A model generated the notes under the pieces. The model was given only the letters and a program-made list of their open reading frames with translations, was not told where the DNA came from and did not search any database. The translations under genes and the position numbers were made by a program. This document shows, one piece after another, positions 7,483 to 8,862 of a DNA stretch of 8,862 nucleotides. Location of the stretch: positions 1 to 8,862 of the forward strand of contig JADFRJ010000086.1 of the NCBI GenBank assembly GCA_022561355.1, read 5' to 3'. The DNA is from Chloroflexota bacterium (lineage in GTDB: Bacteria > Chloroflexota > Dehalococcoidia > DSTF01 > RBG-16-68-14). How positions within the stretch are numbered: position 1 is the first letter of the stretch; every line of letters begins with the position of its first letter.

Positions 7483-7512
7483 CACGCCAGGTGCCTGCGG
7501 CAGACGTGTGCT

Positions 7513-7788
7513 TCAGCCAGACAAGAGCAGCCGCACGGCCAGCACCGGCGGGATTTGGCTGTAGTTCTGCGGCCCAAGTCGCGGTTCGACGTCGCCTCAG
7601 GCGGAACGCTGGCTCCTCGATGCCAGGACCCGCTCGCCTTGTCTCAGGCCGAGGAGCCGAAGCTAGCTAGGCGCGACTAGCTCTCGATGGAAGGCGTTGC
7701 CATCCGCGCCTGTGTATTCGTCCCACCAAGCGGCGTTCTTCTCCCAGGCTTCGCGCTCCCCTTCGGCGAGGTCAGACTCGTTCCCCAT
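7513..7788 (-). pseudogene. Decayed class I SAM-dependent methyltransferase
   Basis: From ATG 7788 the minus strand reads MGNESDLAEGEREAWEKNAAWW and continues through EYTGADGNAFHRELVAPS to a TAG (7665-7663). This is the N-terminus of a methyltransferase family typically ending there in VAPATLRLL. After the TAG the same frame continues LRLLGLRQGERVL, exactly where the family enters its SAM-binding strand. The DxGCGxG core and all the middle are missing. Family-like C-terminal pieces then appear in three frames: GIEEPAF, then PPEATSNRDLG, then NYSQIPPVLAVRLLLSG with a TGA at 7515-7513. I infer one nonsense codon, one internal deletion of perhaps 170 codons, and two single-base losses. It diverges from the sulfotransferase gene. 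It cannot make an active enzyme. Confidence 0.75.
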
Positions 7789-7897
7789 AGCTTGCTCGAT
7801 TCTCTGCGCACAGTCGTCAGACACGGTACAGCTCGGAGACCGGCCGTACCTTACGTAATCAACAGCAATCGTGTGATGAATACTAAGCTGTCGTGTC
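7789..7897. other. Intergenic region between methyltransferase remnant and sulfotransferase
   Basis: The region holds no gene I can support. The methyltransferase frame stays open through it and into the antisense of the sulfotransferase, and a Shine-Dalgarno-like GGGAGG precedes a minus-strand ATG at 7899, but the 37 residues this would add show no family resemblance. TTACGTAA (7851-7858) is an 8-bp palindrome. TAAGCT (7884-7889) is a TANNNT box eight bases before the sulfotransferase ATG. Confidence 0.4.
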
Positions 7898-8862
7898 ATG
7901 CCTCCTCCCACACGACCGTCGGAGCCGTCATCCAACGGCGGCAGCGCCGCCACGGACCCCGTGCGTTTCATCATCTTGAGCGGGCCACGCACCGGCTCCA
8001 CGATGCTGGTCTCCGCCTTGAACTCCAGCCCTGAGATCACCTGCTTCGGCGCATTCTTTAGGTTCACGGATGACACTATCGGCTTCGGCGTTGGCGGGTT
8101 CGACATTCCTGGATACGACAACGACAGCGTTGAGGACCTCGAATTGCGTAACGGCGACTTCAAAGCGTTTCTGAATCAGCGTATCTTCGTGGAGATGGAA
8201 GGCGTCACTGCAATTGGCTTCAAGCACCACTACAGCCACTTCATTTGGCTTCCCCGGTTTGAGAGAGTGGCTCGTCGAGCAGCGGGACATGCGCGTACCG
8301 CACCTCCGCAGGCGCAACCTGCTCCGGATGCTCCTCTCAACGGAAATCGCCAAGGCGACAGGTGGCTGGGTCGAAAGTGCACAACCAACCCTCAGGGACA
8401 AACACTTGCCTTCCTTGCTCCGACGCGTGCTCCGGCATCCCGCACGGTACGCGGCGAGAATTCCCGAGCTGTTCCGCGCCAAGACACCGGACTGGAAAGC
8501 GAAGCGGGAGGCTATCACGCTCTCGCCACAAGAGGGCAGCGAGTTCTTCAAAGAAACGGACCTCCATGTGGTGTTCTACGACAAACTCCCCGCCAAGCAT
8601 CAGGTGCACACGCTCTTTTACGAAGACCTGGTCGACCACCGTGAAGCAACGTTAGCAGCAGTCCAACAGTTTCTCGGAACGGCGCCCAGACCACTGGGTG
8701 TTTCTACCGCCCGCCAAAATCCCGAACCACTGGAGGAGTTGGTTGCGAATTACAGCGAGCTGCGCGGCAAGTTTATGCGCATCATCCGCGAGCTGAAGCC
8801 GGACATCATGATGACGTGGGACCCGTTCTCGCCCTACGAGGGCCATCCCGATCATCAGACGG
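7898..8862 (+). CDS. Sulfotransferase family protein, frameshifted and open at the right edge
   Basis: PAPS-dependent sulfotransferases move a sulfuryl group from PAPS to a hydroxyl or amine acceptor. Frame one (7898-8254) gives a low-complexity tail, then FIILSGPRTGSTMLVSALNS (24-43), the 5'-phosphosulfate-binding loop with the PxTGST core, and continues to HHYSHFIWLP. From 8256 the family pattern goes on in the +1 frame: GLREWLVEQRDMRVPHLRRR, then NLLRMLLSTEIAKATG, which is the 3'-phosphate-binding region (RRN..R..LS). This runs through LFYEDL to the window edge, about 202 codons. Removing one C from the CCCC at 8252-8255 joins the two halves as LPGLREW. This could be a sequencing error, a real inactivating mutation, or +1 slippage at CCC-C. 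The acceptor is unknown. ATG 7898 has no Shine-Dalgarno. Confidence 0.82.

Noticed and set aside
7143..7570. Near-identical 13-mers (12/13) at 7143-7155 and 7558-7570
   Set aside because: A match this short is expected by chance in about 9 kb of GC-rich DNA, and the surrounding sequence does not align.
7140..7665. TAG as a sense codon in this genome, suggested by in-frame TAGs in the small protein and the methyltransferase remnant
   Set aside because: lemA, the P450 and DUF4145 genes end in TAG at normal family lengths, and the methyltransferase carries other disabling lesions, so no recoding is needed.
7789..8163. Extension of the minus-strand methyltransferase frame up to a 166-residue ORF
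   Set aside because: Most of it is antisense to the well-supported sulfotransferase coding sequence, and the part upstream of ATG 7788 shows no family resemblance.

Overview
The window is GC-rich bacterial chromosome (roughly 60% GC by eye), with no rRNA, tRNA, phage, transposase or CRISPR signature. The ABC ATPase subfamily, the lemA-htpX pair, a soluble bacterial P450, and start codons that follow TANNNT boxes closely all suit a Chloroflexota-like or actinobacterial high-GC soil or sediment organism. This placement is an inference of low certainty.

Layout, left to right. (1) 1-609, minus: the N-terminal 203 residues of an ABC-2-type exporter ATPase, running off the left edge. (2) 610-855: a divergent intergenic region with an inverted repeat and a 12-bp palindrome. 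(3) 856-1500, plus: a zinc-ribbon/DUF4145 protein. (4) 3561-1527, minus: a probable operon lemA - htpX (M48 protease) - GNAT acetyltransferase, the last two overlapping at GTGA. A degenerate second copy of the htpX 3' end lies at the far end of the GNAT gene. (5) 3562-3626: a compact divergent promoter region. (6) 3627-4835, plus: a cytochrome P450. (7) 4903-7086, plus: a GT-C/GT39-like membrane glycosyltransferase with an extra beta-rich C-terminal region. (8) 7394-7191, minus: a small single-span protein with a good promoter and Shine-Dalgarno. (9) 7788-7513, minus: the remnant of a class I SAM methyltransferase, with a nonsense codon, a large internal deletion and two frameshifts. (10) 7898-8862, plus: a sulfotransferase with a +1 frameshift at a CCCC run, open at the right edge.

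Functionally, LemA and HtpX are commonly adjacent and associated with the membrane, HtpX being a membrane-protein quality-control protease. The ATPase drives export with permeases outside the window. The glycosyltransferase and sulfotransferase could both modify envelope glycans or lipids, but they are separated by a decayed stretch and nothing shows a shared pathway. The P450 has no redox partner in view.

I found no clear new multi-gene system. The best second looks are the methyltransferase ruin, the duplicated htpX tail flanking the GNAT gene, the CCCC frameshift in the sulfotransferase, and a coding-like tail after the amber stop of the small protein.
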